Assembly (NCBI RefSeq): GCF_000708265.2
Contig: NZ_JCKI01000007.1
Location: 124,001-188,000 of the forward strand
DNA length: 64,000 bases
Source of the DNA: Pedobacter sp. R20-19
Lineage (GTDB): Bacteria; Bacteroidota; Bacteroidia; Sphingobacteriales; Sphingobacteriaceae
Reading direction: 5' to 3'
Positions 8,540-17,230 of the stretch are shown one piece after another. The first letter of the stretch is position 1, and every line of letters starts with the position of its first letter. The notes beneath the pieces were generated by a model. That model did not search any database. It saw nothing but the letters and a program-made list of their open reading frames with translations, and had not been told where the DNA came from. Position numbers and translations under genes: made by a program.

Positions 8540-9667
8540 ATGAAAAAATACTACCTAATCATTGTTCTGGCCTTAATTTCTGTAAGCTCATTCGCACAAA
8601 TGAAATTAATTAAAAAGCTACTATCTAATGAGAAAGATACTTTACGCAAAGCCAGCTTTTTACCCCTCCCCTCTTTCGGGTATGCGCAAGAAACGGGCTT
8701 TCAATTTGGTATTGGAGCCATTGTAGGTTTTTATACTGATCGGGCAGATACTACAAACCGCCCTTCCTCTTTAACCTTGAATTTAAATTATTCCACGTTG
8801 AAAGCATACAACATGAGTTCAATGATTGATATCTGGGGAAAAGGCAACAAACTACATTATATTGGTGAGTTACGTTTTAAGCGGATGCCATTTAATTTTT
8901 ATGGCATCGGCAATAGTACAGAAGAAGCGAATGAAGATAAATTGATTCAACAACAGATTAAAGTATTGCTTCAGGCAGAAAAACAATTGTTACCAAAAGC
9001 CTATACTGGTGTTTCTATAGGCTTCGAGAATTATAAATACCGTGATTTAGTAGCCGATGGCATTTTTAGTCGAGACGCTTACTACAATAACAGAACAGGA
9101 AGTGTTTTTTATGTAGGTGTTTCACAAAGCTATGATTCGAGGAATAATAATAACTATACCACTAAAGGCTTTTTTATAAGGGGAACTTACCAATATGCTC
9201 CACCTGTTTTCTCTGCAGAAAATTTTACAGGTAGTCAGATTAAAATCGATGCACGAAACTTCTGGAAGTTAAATAAAAGTTTTGCCATAGGCGTTCAAGG
9301 ATTATACAATACTATTATCGGAAAAAACACACCTATTTACCTCCTTCCACAAATGGGCAATGACGAAATGATGCGGGGTTACTATGGCGGCCGATACAGA
9401 GATGAGAATTTATTAGCTTTTCAGGCCGAATTGCGTTATCGTTACAGCAATCGTTTTGGAGCAACTGCTTTTGGCGGAGCTGGAACTGTTTGGGGAATTG
9501 ATCGTTTTTCTGCACGTTCATTTAAGCCCAATTATGGCGCAGGTTTAAGGTATTTCTTTGACCCTGAGAAAGGTATCAGCGTACGTTTAGATTATGGTAT
9601 TGGCGAAAAGAATCTGAATGAAAAACGCCAGAGCGGATTTTACATTAGTATAGCGGAAGCTTTTTAA
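8540..9667 (+). CDS. BamA/TamA-type outer-membrane beta-barrel protein (bacterial surface antigen family)
   Basis: This is a 375-residue exported protein. A signal peptide ends around SSFAQM (residue 20). The rest is built of alternating polar and aromatic beta strands typical of the D15/bacterial surface antigen barrel, with strands such as VFYVGVSQSYDSRNNNNYTT and the motif GYYGGRYRDENLLAFQAELR characteristic of the family. It ends in phenylalanine (SIAEAF), the usual last residue of the barrel-assembly signal. There are no POTRA domains, so it is not BamA itself; it resembles the short barrel-only relatives of Bacteroidota, whose substrates are unknown. It stands alone, divergent from the gene at 8323. 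Confidence 0.8.
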   Translation: MKKYYLIIVLALISVSSFAQMKLIKKLLSNEKDTLRKASFLPLPSFGYAQETGFQFGIGAIVGFYTDRADTTNRPSSLTLNLNYSTLKAYNMSSMIDIWGKGNKLHYIGELRFKRMPFNFYGIGNSTEEANEDKLIQQQIKVLLQAEKQLLPKAYTGVSIGFENYKYRDLVADGIFSRDAYYNNRTGSVFYVGVSQSYDSRNNNNYTTKGFFIRGTYQYAPPVFSAENFTGSQIKIDARNFWKLNKSFAIGVQGLYNTIIGKNTPIYLLPQMGNDEMMRGYYGGRYRDENLLAFQAELRYRYSNRFGATAFGGAGTVWGIDRFSARSFKPNYGAGLRYFFDPEKGISVRLDYGIGEKNLNEKRQSGFYISIAEAF

Positions 9668-9736
9668 GATTGTGAGACAACGATTACTTATATTAGCATA
9701 ATTGAAAAAGCTCACCTATCTTGTATATCAATTTGG

Positions 9737-9850
9737 TTATTGATTTCTTACTCCACCTTTACCCCACCTCAAGCCCGCATTAAATCCACCTTTCAGCCAG
9801 TTATGCTTCATACCTGCTCTGCTTGTTCCTAACACAAGTCTGGGTATTAA
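9737..9850 (-). pseudogene. Short coding-like remnant (37 codons, C-terminal end only)
   Basis: The minus strand encodes an in-frame stretch with a coding-like composition (LVLGTSRAGMKHNWLKGG, then a Gly/Trp-rich tail ending VRNQ and TAA). It is preceded directly by a stop codon (9851-9853), so only a C-terminal piece could be preserved. I cannot name its family; it may simply be chance. Confidence 0.25.
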
Positions 9851-10534
9851 TCAATAAGGTATAGCACTCATAATGATATATCTAAAGACATCAAATGTCT
9901 AGGATTGCTATAATTCGCTAATTCTTAGCGAGGTGGTTCAATTGGCATTTGGCTAAGGTTAATAAGCAGAATTTCTTCTTTGTACATAAAACATTCGTGG
10001 ATAATCCTGTAATCTCAATAACCTGAATTCGATAATTATGAATTAATTATAACACCCCAGTCTGCGACCAATCCTATGAAATGCTATCGTATGGACACAT
10101 CTTTTGGACGTGGTTTTTTATACATTTTGCTAGCTAACTTTAATAAACATAAGCTTTACCGAAGAATGCCGTCAATCCCAAGGGCCCAGAGAAATCAAAA
10201 AACAGTTGTACAATAGTATATATAGCACTAACAAACCTTAAACGCAGTGGTTTTGTGTTCATAATTGCAGGTTTAAAGCTTAAAAGAATACTGAACACAA
10301 AACGAAGTGACCGCTGTTTTTTGATGTGTATGGGATTTGTGAAAGGCCCCTAGTTGGATTGACAAAGCGCTTTGGGTACTTTGGTGCTCCAAAATGCGCA
10401 GCATTCTTGAACACCGCTAAAAACAATATTAACTGTGAAAAATTACCATGCCTCCGCGGCAAAGAGCGGACAAAAAATCTTTACAAATTAATGGTGTCCA
10501 CATGATAGTCTGAAATAGGGTATTACCTTTTTTA

Positions 10535-10581
10535 CGCCCTTTCCTTTCAGGGGAAAGGTGCCGATAGGCGGATAGGGGTTT
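10535..10581. repeat. Hairpin repeat of the CCCCT/AGGGG class
   Basis: A perfect 7-bp stem (CCTTTCC at 10538-10544 with GGAAAGG at 10552-10558) is followed by GGCGGATAGGGGTTT. Read on the minus strand it is an AACCCCTAT... unit similar in style to the elements at 24732-24757 and 53702-53822. Confidence 0.45.
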
Positions 10582-10689
10582 AATAGCGAAACCTCTAAAT
10601 AGTATTTTAAGGTCCATTATTAAACTCAGGTAAATAGGAATATTTTCAGAGAATATCTTGATCTGATGGGCCATGCCAAGTGAGAAAAC

Positions 10690-11361
10690 TTACTTTCCTA
10701 ACCCTGCCAATGCATTTATAGTTAACGCCACAATAACCGTATTAAATACAAAGGCAATTAAACTATGAAGCAACGAAAGCCTACGAATGGTTCTCGAGGA
10801 AATTTCAACATCAGAAACCTGAAAAGTCATGCCGAGTACAAAAGAAAAATAAGCGAAATCAATGAAATCAGGAGCTTCGTTCCCTGGGAAATCCAATCCT
10901 GAGCCTTTTTTCTCCTCATCAGTCCGATCAATATTTTCATAATAAAGGTGAGCATAACGCATACTAAAGGTGGTATGCACCAGAAACCATGATAAAAACA
11001 TTCCAGAAATGGCAATGATCAGATCGAATGGCTTAATATCCTGATCAATTAATAATAAAACCACTGCAAGCAGACCTGCAAAGGTAGAAACGACTACAAT
11101 AGCAAAAATCTCTCCCCTGGTTTCATCCTGCTTAACCGCTTTTAAATGGGTTTCAGCAACAGAAGTATTAAAAAACATATACCAATGCAGGATAATCAAA
11201 ACCAGGCAAAAGATATCCCAGCCAAACATAATGTGTGTTAAAGTTCCGAATTGAAGCGGCATAGCACCAAAGTAGCCAATGACACCTATAAGAAGACTAA
11301 TCAGCAATATATATAAAGCAGATAACTTTTGAATGCCTTTTAATTTCGGTTCTATTTTCAC
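10690..11361 (-). CDS. DUF1345 family integral membrane protein
   Basis: This 223-residue protein has six predicted membrane helices, at about residues 14-33, 45-63, 83-105, 112-132, 169-184 and 196-218. The pattern, with a conserved Trp/His stretch in helix 4 (SWFLVHTTFSMRYAHLYY) and the DFIDFAYFSFVLGMTFQVSD segment before helix 6, is that of the DUF1345 family, whose function is unknown. Its start overlaps the stop of the methyltransferase gene by 4 bp (10690-11361 and 11358-12146), so the two are probably co-transcribed and translationally coupled. No substrate can be inferred. Confidence 0.85.
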   Translation of the reverse strand: MKIEPKLKGIQKLSALYILLISLLIGVIGYFGAMPLQFGTLTHIMFGWDIFCLVLIILHWYMFFNTSVAETHLKAVKQDETRGEIFAIVVVSTFAGLLAVVLLLIDQDIKPFDLIIAISGMFLSWFLVHTTFSMRYAHLYYENIDRTDEEKKGSGLDFPGNEAPDFIDFAYFSFVLGMTFQVSDVEISSRTIRRLSLLHSLIAFVFNTVIVALTINALAGLGK

Positions 11362-12146
11362 TGTTTAAATTTTAGTTTAAAATGTTCTTTAGCCTGCCCT
11401 TTTTTAAAATAAACCAACCCGATCCAGAATAAATCTATGGTAACGGTAACATCCTGATGGCTTTTAATTTCTTCCCAGGCTTCTTTCATGCCTTGGCTCC
11501 AATAAATATCATCAAAAATAAGCAATGAGTTTTCAGTTACTTTTGGCAAACACCACTTAAAATAATTTAGTGTTGCGTCCTTTCTATGATTGCCATCGAT
11601 GTAAACGAAATCCAGACTAGGTTGTTTACCAATAATGTCGGGCAAAATGAGATCAAAATTTCCAACATGAAGTTCTATATTTTGCAGATCAAGATCTTTA
11701 AAGTTTTGTTGAGCCACTTCAGCTGTTTGCGGACAACCTTCAATGGTAATGATTTCAGCTTCCGGACAAGCTTTTGATAAATAAGACGTGGTGATACCTA
11801 AACAAGTTCCCAGTTCAATGGCTGTTTTAGGTTGGGTATCTTTTGCCAAACGATAAATCAATTTGGCTAAACGTGGGCTTTTTAAGGCGTTCTTCGCAAT
11901 CTCACTGATTTTCTTCGTGCGATTTTTATTCAGATGAGACCCGGCACCTAAATCTGTAACGGTTATGGTAGATTCGTCAGAAAAAAGTTTTTTTCTTTGC
12001 GCTTCGATTGTTTTGTATTCAGATTTGTCTGTAAAATCGTAAATTACCTCATCGGCAAGCTTGTACACAAATGGTGAGTGTGTCCCGTGTCTGGTTTTCG
12101 CTGTTAATCGGTGTTTAAGATAATCGGTGATAAATTGAAATAGCAT
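11358..12146 (-). CDS. Class I SAM-dependent O-methyltransferase-like protein
   Basis: This 262-residue protein has the Rossmann-fold SAM-binding sequence AIELGTCLGITTSYL (motif I), an acidic residue after the second strand (IITIEGCP), and DFVYIDGNHRKD plus LLIFDDIYWS as motifs IV and V. These fit the Methyltransf_24/catechol-O-methyltransferase-like group. The N-terminal 90 residues are helical and contain HGTHSPFVYKLADEVIYDF, a conserved opening of Bacteroidota members. The substrate is unknown. It is the first gene of a two-gene unit with the DUF1345 protein. A -7-like motif ends 4 nt before its ATG, so the mRNA may be leaderless. Confidence 0.85.
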   Translation of the reverse strand: MLFQFITDYLKHRLTAKTRHGTHSPFVYKLADEVIYDFTDKSEYKTIEAQRKKLFSDESTITVTDLGAGSHLNKNRTKKISEIAKNALKSPRLAKLIYRLAKDTQPKTAIELGTCLGITTSYLSKACPEAEIITIEGCPQTAEVAQQNFKDLDLQNIELHVGNFDLILPDIIGKQPSLDFVYIDGNHRKDATLNYFKWCLPKVTENSLLIFDDIYWSQGMKEAWEEIKSHQDVTVTIDLFWIGLVYFKKGQAKEHFKLKFKQ

Positions 12147-12150
12147 ATTG

Positions 12151-12158
12151 CAAAAGTA
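12151..12158 (-). promoter_or_regulatory. Candidate -7 element 4 nt upstream of the methyltransferase start
   Basis: The minus strand reads TACTTTTG, an exact TAnnTTTG, followed by CAAT and then the ATG at 12146. If used, transcription would begin at or next to the A of the start codon. No clear -33 TTTG is visible. Confidence 0.4.
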
Positions 12159-12188
12159 ATTAATCGCCGCATACAGGTTATATGTTTT

Positions 12189-13064
12189 ATGGAAAATATC
12201 ACAGAGATAAGTGCTTTAGTTAAATTACTTGACGATCCTGATGAGGAAGTTTATCATCATGTTGAAAAAAAATTACTCGAATACGGTGGTGAGGTAATCC
12301 ATTACCTTGAAAATGCCTGGGAGCAGTCTTTTGATGGGCTTTTACAAGAACGTATCGAAAATATTGTACATCAAATTCAATTTAGTACAGTAAAAGAAGA
12401 TTTAAACCTCTGGTATTTAAGTGGTGCGTTCGATTTGCTTCAAGGCGCCATGATTATCAACCGCTACCAATATCCTGATCTGGATGAACAGAAAATCATC
12501 ATTCAGATGGAAGAAATTAAACGCGATATCTGGCTGGGGTTACAATATGAGATGAGTTCTGTAGAAAAGGTTAAACTCATCAACCACGTATTTTATCAGC
12601 AATATGGCTTTGGTGGCAACACGAAAAACCACCATGATCCTCAAAACTCTTATTTAAACCAGGTTTTAGAAAGTAAAAAAGGCAATCAGATTTCGTTGGC
12701 TATCATCTATTCTACCTTGGCTCAGAAACTGGATTTGCCTGTTTACGGTATTAATTTGCCCCAACATTTTATTTTAGGCTATATTGATGATAGCAAACAG
12801 GAAGGAACGGATTATAGCGTTTTATTCTATATCAACGCATTTAACCGTGGCAATATTTTTGGTAAGCATGATGTTGACCAATTTCTTCGTCAGCTAAATT
12901 TAGAACCGCTCCCCGAATATTACAAGCCTTGCAGTAACACAGATATCATTCGCAGGGTAATCAGAAACCTGATTTCTGCTTATGAAAATGCTGGTGCAAC
13001 AGAAAAGGTAGCAGAACTAAACGAATTACAAGAAATTCTTAAAGAAGAGCCCAATACAAATTAA
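12189..13064 (+). CDS. SirB1-like / transglutaminase-like family protein
   Basis: This 291-residue cytoplasmic protein belongs to the SirB1 group (transglutaminase-like superfamily 2 domain). The characteristic core is NQISLAIIYSTLAQKLDLPV followed by GINLPQHFILGY, around residues 165-200. The His of the transglutaminase-like triad is retained (PQHF), but the position of the nucleophilic Cys is occupied by Ile-Ser (NQISL), as in most SirB1 proteins, so protease or transglutaminase activity is unlikely. The first 70 residues resemble a HEAT-like helical repeat. It is followed after 11 bp by the chitinase gene, so the two are probably co-transcribed, though a functional link is not obvious. Confidence 0.82.
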   Translation: MENITEISALVKLLDDPDEEVYHHVEKKLLEYGGEVIHYLENAWEQSFDGLLQERIENIVHQIQFSTVKEDLNLWYLSGAFDLLQGAMIINRYQYPDLDEQKIIIQMEEIKRDIWLGLQYEMSSVEKVKLINHVFYQQYGFGGNTKNHHDPQNSYLNQVLESKKGNQISLAIIYSTLAQKLDLPVYGINLPQHFILGYIDDSKQEGTDYSVLFYINAFNRGNIFGKHDVDQFLRQLNLEPLPEYYKPCSNTDIIRRVIRNLISAYENAGATEKVAELNELQEILKEEPNTN

Positions 13065-13075
13065 AATTCCCCAAG

Positions 13076-14188
13076 ATGCAGATTAAACCACATTTTTTTT
13101 ACTTTCTTGTTTTCGCCGCTATATTTTTGAGCACTCATCTCTTTGCTCAAAAACCATCCAAACCTAATGTAATTGCCTATTACACTGGCAATGGAACAGT
13201 GATCGATAGCTTCCCAATTGAAAAGATTAGTCACCTGATTTATAGTTTTGGCCATTTAAAAGGCGATAGTATGCATATCAGTTCAGCTAAAGATTCTGCA
13301 TTAATTACCAGAATGGTAGGCTTAAAAAAGAGAAATCCCAATTTAAAAGTAATGATTGCCATGGGCGGCTGGAGTGCCTGCCCCAATTGTTCCGAAGTTT
13401 TTAGCAGGCCAGATGGTAGAAAGACATTCGCTAAAACAACCAAGTCGCTCTTGGATTACTTTAAAGCTGATGGAATCGATATCGACTGGGAATACCCGGC
13501 AGTTGAAGGCTATCCAGGCCACAAGTATATGGAGGCTGACAAACAAAATTTCACCTTGCTGATTAAAGCATTAAGAGATCAACTAGGCAAGAAAGCTGAA
13601 ATCAGTTTCGCTGCTGGTGGCTCCAAAAACTGTCTGGATTCATGCTTTGAATGGAAGAAAGTAATGCCTTTGGTTGATCGTGTTAATTTAATGAGTTACG
13701 ATCTGGTAGGTGGCTATGCAAAAACCAGCGGTCACCATACACCACTTTATTCTACTCCACAGCAACAGTCATCTGCAGATTATGCCATTAAAGAAATGCT
13801 TAAATATGGTGTTCCAGCTAATAAAATTGCCTTAGGTGCGGCATTTTATGGGAGAATATTTGAAAATACCACAGATGCTAATCATGGTTTGTATCAGCCT
13901 ACTAAATTTCTGGATGGCGTTTCTTCCAGAGATTACAAAACCTTTTTTAGTAAGGAAAGTGGCTATCAATACTATTGGGATGATGTAGCTAAAGCGCCAT
14001 ATTATTACAATGCCACCACTAAACGTTTGGTAACATTTGATGATGAGAAATCTATTGCACTAAAAACCAGATATGTTATCGATCAAAAACTAAACGGGAT
14101 CATGTTTTGGGAATTGAATGATGATCCTTATAAAAATGGATTGCTTGATGTTATTGACGCAGAACTGGAAAAAATAAACCCGCAATGA
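13076..14188 (+). CDS. Secreted GH18 chitinase-like glycosidase
   Basis: This 370-residue exported protein of glycoside hydrolase family 18 cleaves chitin or related N-acetylglucosamine polymers by substrate-assisted catalysis. The signal peptide ends near STHLFAQ (residue 25). The catalytic signature DGIDIDWE (DxxDxDxE, Glu as proton donor) is intact near residue 140, followed by YP. Other GH18 strands are visible: KVMIAMGGWS (strand 3), VNLMSYDLVG (strand 6, Met-x-Tyr-Asp) and GIMFWELNDD (strand 8, with the conserved Trp). There is no carbohydrate-binding module or C-terminal sorting domain. It lies 11 bp downstream of the SirB1-like gene. Confidence 0.92.
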   Translation: MQIKPHFFYFLVFAAIFLSTHLFAQKPSKPNVIAYYTGNGTVIDSFPIEKISHLIYSFGHLKGDSMHISSAKDSALITRMVGLKKRNPNLKVMIAMGGWSACPNCSEVFSRPDGRKTFAKTTKSLLDYFKADGIDIDWEYPAVEGYPGHKYMEADKQNFTLLIKALRDQLGKKAEISFAAGGSKNCLDSCFEWKKVMPLVDRVNLMSYDLVGGYAKTSGHHTPLYSTPQQQSSADYAIKEMLKYGVPANKIALGAAFYGRIFENTTDANHGLYQPTKFLDGVSSRDYKTFFSKESGYQYYWDDVAKAPYYYNATTKRLVTFDDEKSIALKTRYVIDQKLNGIMFWELNDDPYKNGLLDVIDAELEKINPQ

Positions 14189-14213
14189 AAAACTGCAGCT
14201 TTAAAATGTCTTC

Positions 14214-15044
14214 CTATTTACAATTATAGGTAAATTCATACTTATCAATTGAAGTATCAGTTGTACCTACAACACCACCATTATAAAATGTACTCGTACT
14301 TGTTATATTGATTGCCGTTGCGTTACCTTTTGCATCAAACTGATAAGCATATGCGGAATTATCTATTAAATAAGGATTTCCACTTGGATCAAGTGTTGTC
14401 GAAAATTCTGCTGCCAGGAAATTTTTTGATGGTTTACCAAAATAGCTACCGGTATAATAATCTACAATTTTAGTAAGTGGATCCATTGCCCAGGAAATAT
14501 TAACAGCCGTCTCGCTTCTGTATCTAAATGTTGTAGTGCTTAGCATATCACCAGTTGATGCGTCAGTAGCTACAGATTTAACTAAATTACCATCAGAATA
14601 GGTTAATACAGTGGTACTGATTAAGATATCATTTTCATAACCTCTAACCTGAGTAAGGTATCCATCTGCATTATAATCATATTTTTTAGTCCGTTCAAAT
14701 TTTAAGATTCCGGCTGTTATGATCCCACCGCTACCGCTGGATATCACCTTTCCATTTGATAAAATAAGCTCATCTACGATCCCATCCTGATCAGTTGCCG
14801 TAATTTTATTGGTGGTATATACAGTGGAATATGTATCACCATCTGAATTAGTTTCTTTAATTACCCGACCAATGGCATCATATTCAAAATTAAGCGCAAG
14901 TTCCCCAGAACCGCTGGTTACTTTCCAGCTCTTTAACTGGCATCCATTACTGTTTGGATCACTATAATCAATTTCTTTTTTACAACTTGCAATTGAAATA
15001 ATGGCAACGAAAGCCACCATGATGTATTTGATTTGGTTATTCAT
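14214..15044 (-). CDS. Putative lipoprotein with YD-type beta repeats
   Basis: This is a 276-residue probable outer-membrane lipoprotein. The N-terminus has a hydrophobic segment ending in IISIASC, with the lipobox Cys near residue 21. The remainder consists of short beta segments like FEYDAIGRVIKETNSDGD and KKYDYNADGYLTQVRGYEND. These resemble the YD/RHS-type repeats seen in many Bacteroidota lipoproteins of the DUF4595 kind. It is convergent with the chitinase (25 bp between stops) and has a 110-bp gap to the next gene on its own strand. No function can be assigned. Confidence 0.7.
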   Translation of the reverse strand: MNNQIKYIMVAFVAIISIASCKKEIDYSDPNSNGCQLKSWKVTSGSGELALNFEYDAIGRVIKETNSDGDTYSTVYTTNKITATDQDGIVDELILSNGKVISSGSGGIITAGILKFERTKKYDYNADGYLTQVRGYENDILISTTVLTYSDGNLVKSVATDASTGDMLSTTTFRYRSETAVNISWAMDPLTKIVDYYTGSYFGKPSKNFLAAEFSTTLDPSGNPYLIDNSAYAYQFDAKGNATAINITSTSTFYNGGVVGTTDTSIDKYEFTYNCK

Positions 15045-15155
15045 TTTTATAAACTGAGGCGTAAACGACTGGCCGCAAATATATTAAAAATTAACACAAA
15101 TAATCACGTGCATACATTGCAATCATAAATTCAAAGCTTTATCAATTGCCAAATG

Positions 15156-16070
15156 TCAATACTTTTGTTTTTTAAGCCAATTTACCATCAAATTAAACCA
15201 ATCCACATCTGAAGTTTTATTGATCAGGCCAAAACCATGACCACCTTTTTCATAAAGATAAACTTCGAAAGATACATTATTGGTCTTCAAAGCATCACTC
15301 ATTAAAATGCTATTGGCATAAGGAACCGCATTGTCATCTTTTGCATGAACGAAAAATACTGGTGGCGATTTCCGGTTTACGTTTTTATTGGCCGAGAAAT
15401 AATGTTTTAAACTATCTGTAGGGTTATCGCCTAGTAAGTTTTTCATTGTACCCGTATGAACAGATTCTTCAAAGCTAATCACCGGATAAACCAGCACAGC
15501 AAAATTTGGACGGAGATCTATTTTTTCTGGATCAGCAATTTTTAAATCATTATAGTGAGTAATCAATGTGGAAGCAAAATGCCCTCCTGCTGAGAACCCC
15601 ATGATACCAATTTTATTCTTTTTAATGCCATATTTCCTGGCATTTTTCCTCACCAGATAAATAGCTTGTTGCGCATCCTGTAATGGCCCATAAGTTTTAT
15701 CCACCATAATCTGATCACTTGGCAAACGGTATTTCAACACAAAAGCGGTAACACCAATGGCATTGAAACGTTTGGCTACATCAATGCCTTCATGGCTAAA
15801 AGCCAAAGCACCATAACCACCACCCGGACAAATGATTACGGCCGTACCTGTAGCTATATTTTTTGGCGCTTCGAAAACCGTAAGTGTGGGTACAGAAACT
15901 TTGGTAATACTTAAAGTACCATTCGCACGCGTTTCGGTATTTTCTACATAATCTGATGGAGTTGGTTTTGAACCAGGAATATTTCCTACATAAAGGGGAA
16001 TAATTTCCTGGGCTTTTGAAAATACAGAAACCATAAGCAACACTGTGATGAGAATTGATGTTTTAACCAT
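15156..16070 (-). CDS. Exported alpha/beta hydrolase (BD-FAE-like esterase)
   Basis: This 304-residue periplasmic or secreted esterase-like protein has a signal peptide ending near VFSKAQE. The oxyanion-hole loop CPGGGYGALAF (in place of HGGG) and the nucleophile elbow GFSAGGH give the catalytic Ser. The acid is in HAKDDNAVPY and the His in EKGGHGFGL. The layout is typical of the BD-FAE/acetylxylan-esterase-like family of Bacteroidota, so substrates are probably acyl groups on carbohydrates, but that is inference. It starts 10 bp after prfB ends, so it is probably transcribed with prfB. Confidence 0.87.
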   Translation of the reverse strand: MVKTSILITVLLMVSVFSKAQEIIPLYVGNIPGSKPTPSDYVENTETRANGTLSITKVSVPTLTVFEAPKNIATGTAVIICPGGGYGALAFSHEGIDVAKRFNAIGVTAFVLKYRLPSDQIMVDKTYGPLQDAQQAIYLVRKNARKYGIKKNKIGIMGFSAGGHFASTLITHYNDLKIADPEKIDLRPNFAVLVYPVISFEESVHTGTMKNLLGDNPTDSLKHYFSANKNVNRKSPPVFFVHAKDDNAVPYANSILMSDALKTNNVSFEVYLYEKGGHGFGLINKTSDVDWFNLMVNWLKKQKY

Positions 16071-16080
16071 TTTATTGATG

Positions 16081-17155
16081 TTAAAATTCCATTAAATAAG
16101 CTTTCAAAAAGTCGTTGATATCACCATTTAATACTGCGTCAGGATTTGAGGTCTGGTAGTTCGTACGGTGATCTTTAACCCGCCTGTCATCCAACACATA
16201 ACTTCTGATTTGCGAACCCCATTCTATTTTTTTCTTAGACCCTTCTACCGCTGCAATGGCTTCATTACGTTTACGTTCCTCTACCTCATATAACTGCGAT
16301 TTCAATAATCGAATGGCGTTTTCTTTATTTTGTAATTGCGATCTTGACTCCTGATTTTTAATAATAATGCCAGATGGTTTGTGGTATAAACGAACAGCAG
16401 TTTCTACTTTGTTTACGTTTTGTCCGCCTGCACCACCTGCCCTAAAGGTTTCAAATTCAATATCTGCCGGATTAATGTCGATCTGAATCGTATCATCTAC
16501 CAAAGGATAAACATATACCGAAGCAAAAGAGGTATGTCTGCGGGCATTAGAATCGAAAGGTGAAATCCTCACCAAACGATGAACGCCATTTTCGCCTTTC
16601 AGGTATCCATAAGAAAAATCACCATCGAATTGGAGGGTAACCGATTTGATTCCGGCAATCTCCCCTTCCTGACTATCTTGTTCCGTTATTTTGTATCCAT
16701 TTTTCTCACCCCACATGATATACATCCTCATGAGCATATAAGCCCAATCGCAACTTTCCGTTCCACCAGCACCTGCCGTAATTTGCATCACCGCAGAAAG
16801 CTGATCTTCCTTGTTGCGCAGCATGTTTTTCAGCTCCAGTTCTTCAACAGCTTTGGTGCTGGCTTCGAACTGTTCTTTCATTTCTGCTTCTGAAGCATCG
16901 CCGGCCTGGAAAAACTCCAGCATTACCGCAGCATCTTCCACAGCATTATGGGTATCATTGAAACCATCTGTCCATTTTTTCTTAGAACTGATTTCAGCAA
17001 GAATTTTTTCTGCTTTTTTTGGATCATCCCAGAAATCGGGTGCCATGGTTAATTTTTCTTCTTCGCGAATAGCGTAAAGGAGCTCATCAACGTCAAAGAT
17101 GCCTCCTCAGGGACGTTACTCTATCCCTTAAATCCTGCAAGTTTTCTTTTGTCAT
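16081..17155 (-). CDS. prfB: Peptide chain release factor 2, expressed through a programmed +1 frameshift
   Basis: RF2 terminates translation at UGA and UAA. The gene consists of 20 codons from the ATG at 17155, an in-frame UGA at 17095-17093, and the rest in the +1 frame (resuming with GAC at 17094), giving 357 residues. SPF at residues 198-200 is the RF2-type stop-codon-reading tripeptide and GGQ at 243-245 triggers peptide release. Reading the second frame alone would start at 17046 and lose 36 residues. The frameshift site includes AGGAGG and CUU UGA C, so low RF2 should raise frameshifting and its own synthesis. The next gene follows after 10 bp. Confidence 0.96.
17092..17107 (-). promoter_or_regulatory. 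Programmed +1 frameshift site of prfB
   Basis: On the minus strand the site reads AGGAGG (17107-17102), a 3-nt CAU spacer, then CUU UGA C. It is the classical arrangement: an internal Shine-Dalgarno just upstream of a slippery CUU and a weak UGA followed by C. The frame after the slip joins exactly to the RF2 body. It serves as autoregulation by RF2 level. Confidence 0.93.
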
Positions 17156-17160
17156 ACCCG

Positions 17161-17168
17161 CAAATATA
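17161..17168 (-). promoter_or_regulatory. Candidate -7 element 5 nt upstream of prfB
   Basis: The minus strand reads TATATTTG, an exact TAnnTTTG match, separated by CGGGT from the prfB ATG at 17155. A start site here would give a nearly leaderless mRNA. No good -33 element was found. Confidence 0.4.
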
Positions 17169-17230
17169 TAAAATCGAACTGAGCATCATGCATGGCAAAA
17201 GCGCTAAAACATTGATATCAGCATTTTCAC

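Larger units (their letters stand above)
9668..10689. other. 1 kb intergenic region with hairpins, relic-like stretches and a repeat; no supported gene
   Basis: No open frame here has a plausible start, signal or family resemblance. What is visible: a 37-codon coding-like stretch on the minus strand at 9737-9850; two short hairpins at 9886-9900 and 9916-9930; an 11-bp inverted repeat at 10250-10260 and 10293-10303; a 12-bp palindrome at 10363-10374; an open plus-strand frame of about 66 codons without a start from about 10312; and a hairpin repeat at 10535-10581. The region looks like decayed mobile or coding DNA but no element family could be named. Confidence 0.6.

Noticed and set aside
10429..10674. 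Minus-strand open frame of 81 codons in the 1 kb gap
   Set aside because: Its middle part is a translation of the hairpin repeat at 10535-10581, so it is not a gene.
12189..13064. Missing catalytic Cys in the transglutaminase-like gene as inactivation
   Set aside because: SirB1-type members commonly lack it; this is not a local loss.
16081..17046. Reading prfB as a shortened gene starting at 17046, or as broken by a stop codon
   Set aside because: The upstream 20 codons, AGGAGG and CUU UGA C join in the +1 frame to RF2; the stop is a programmed frameshift site.
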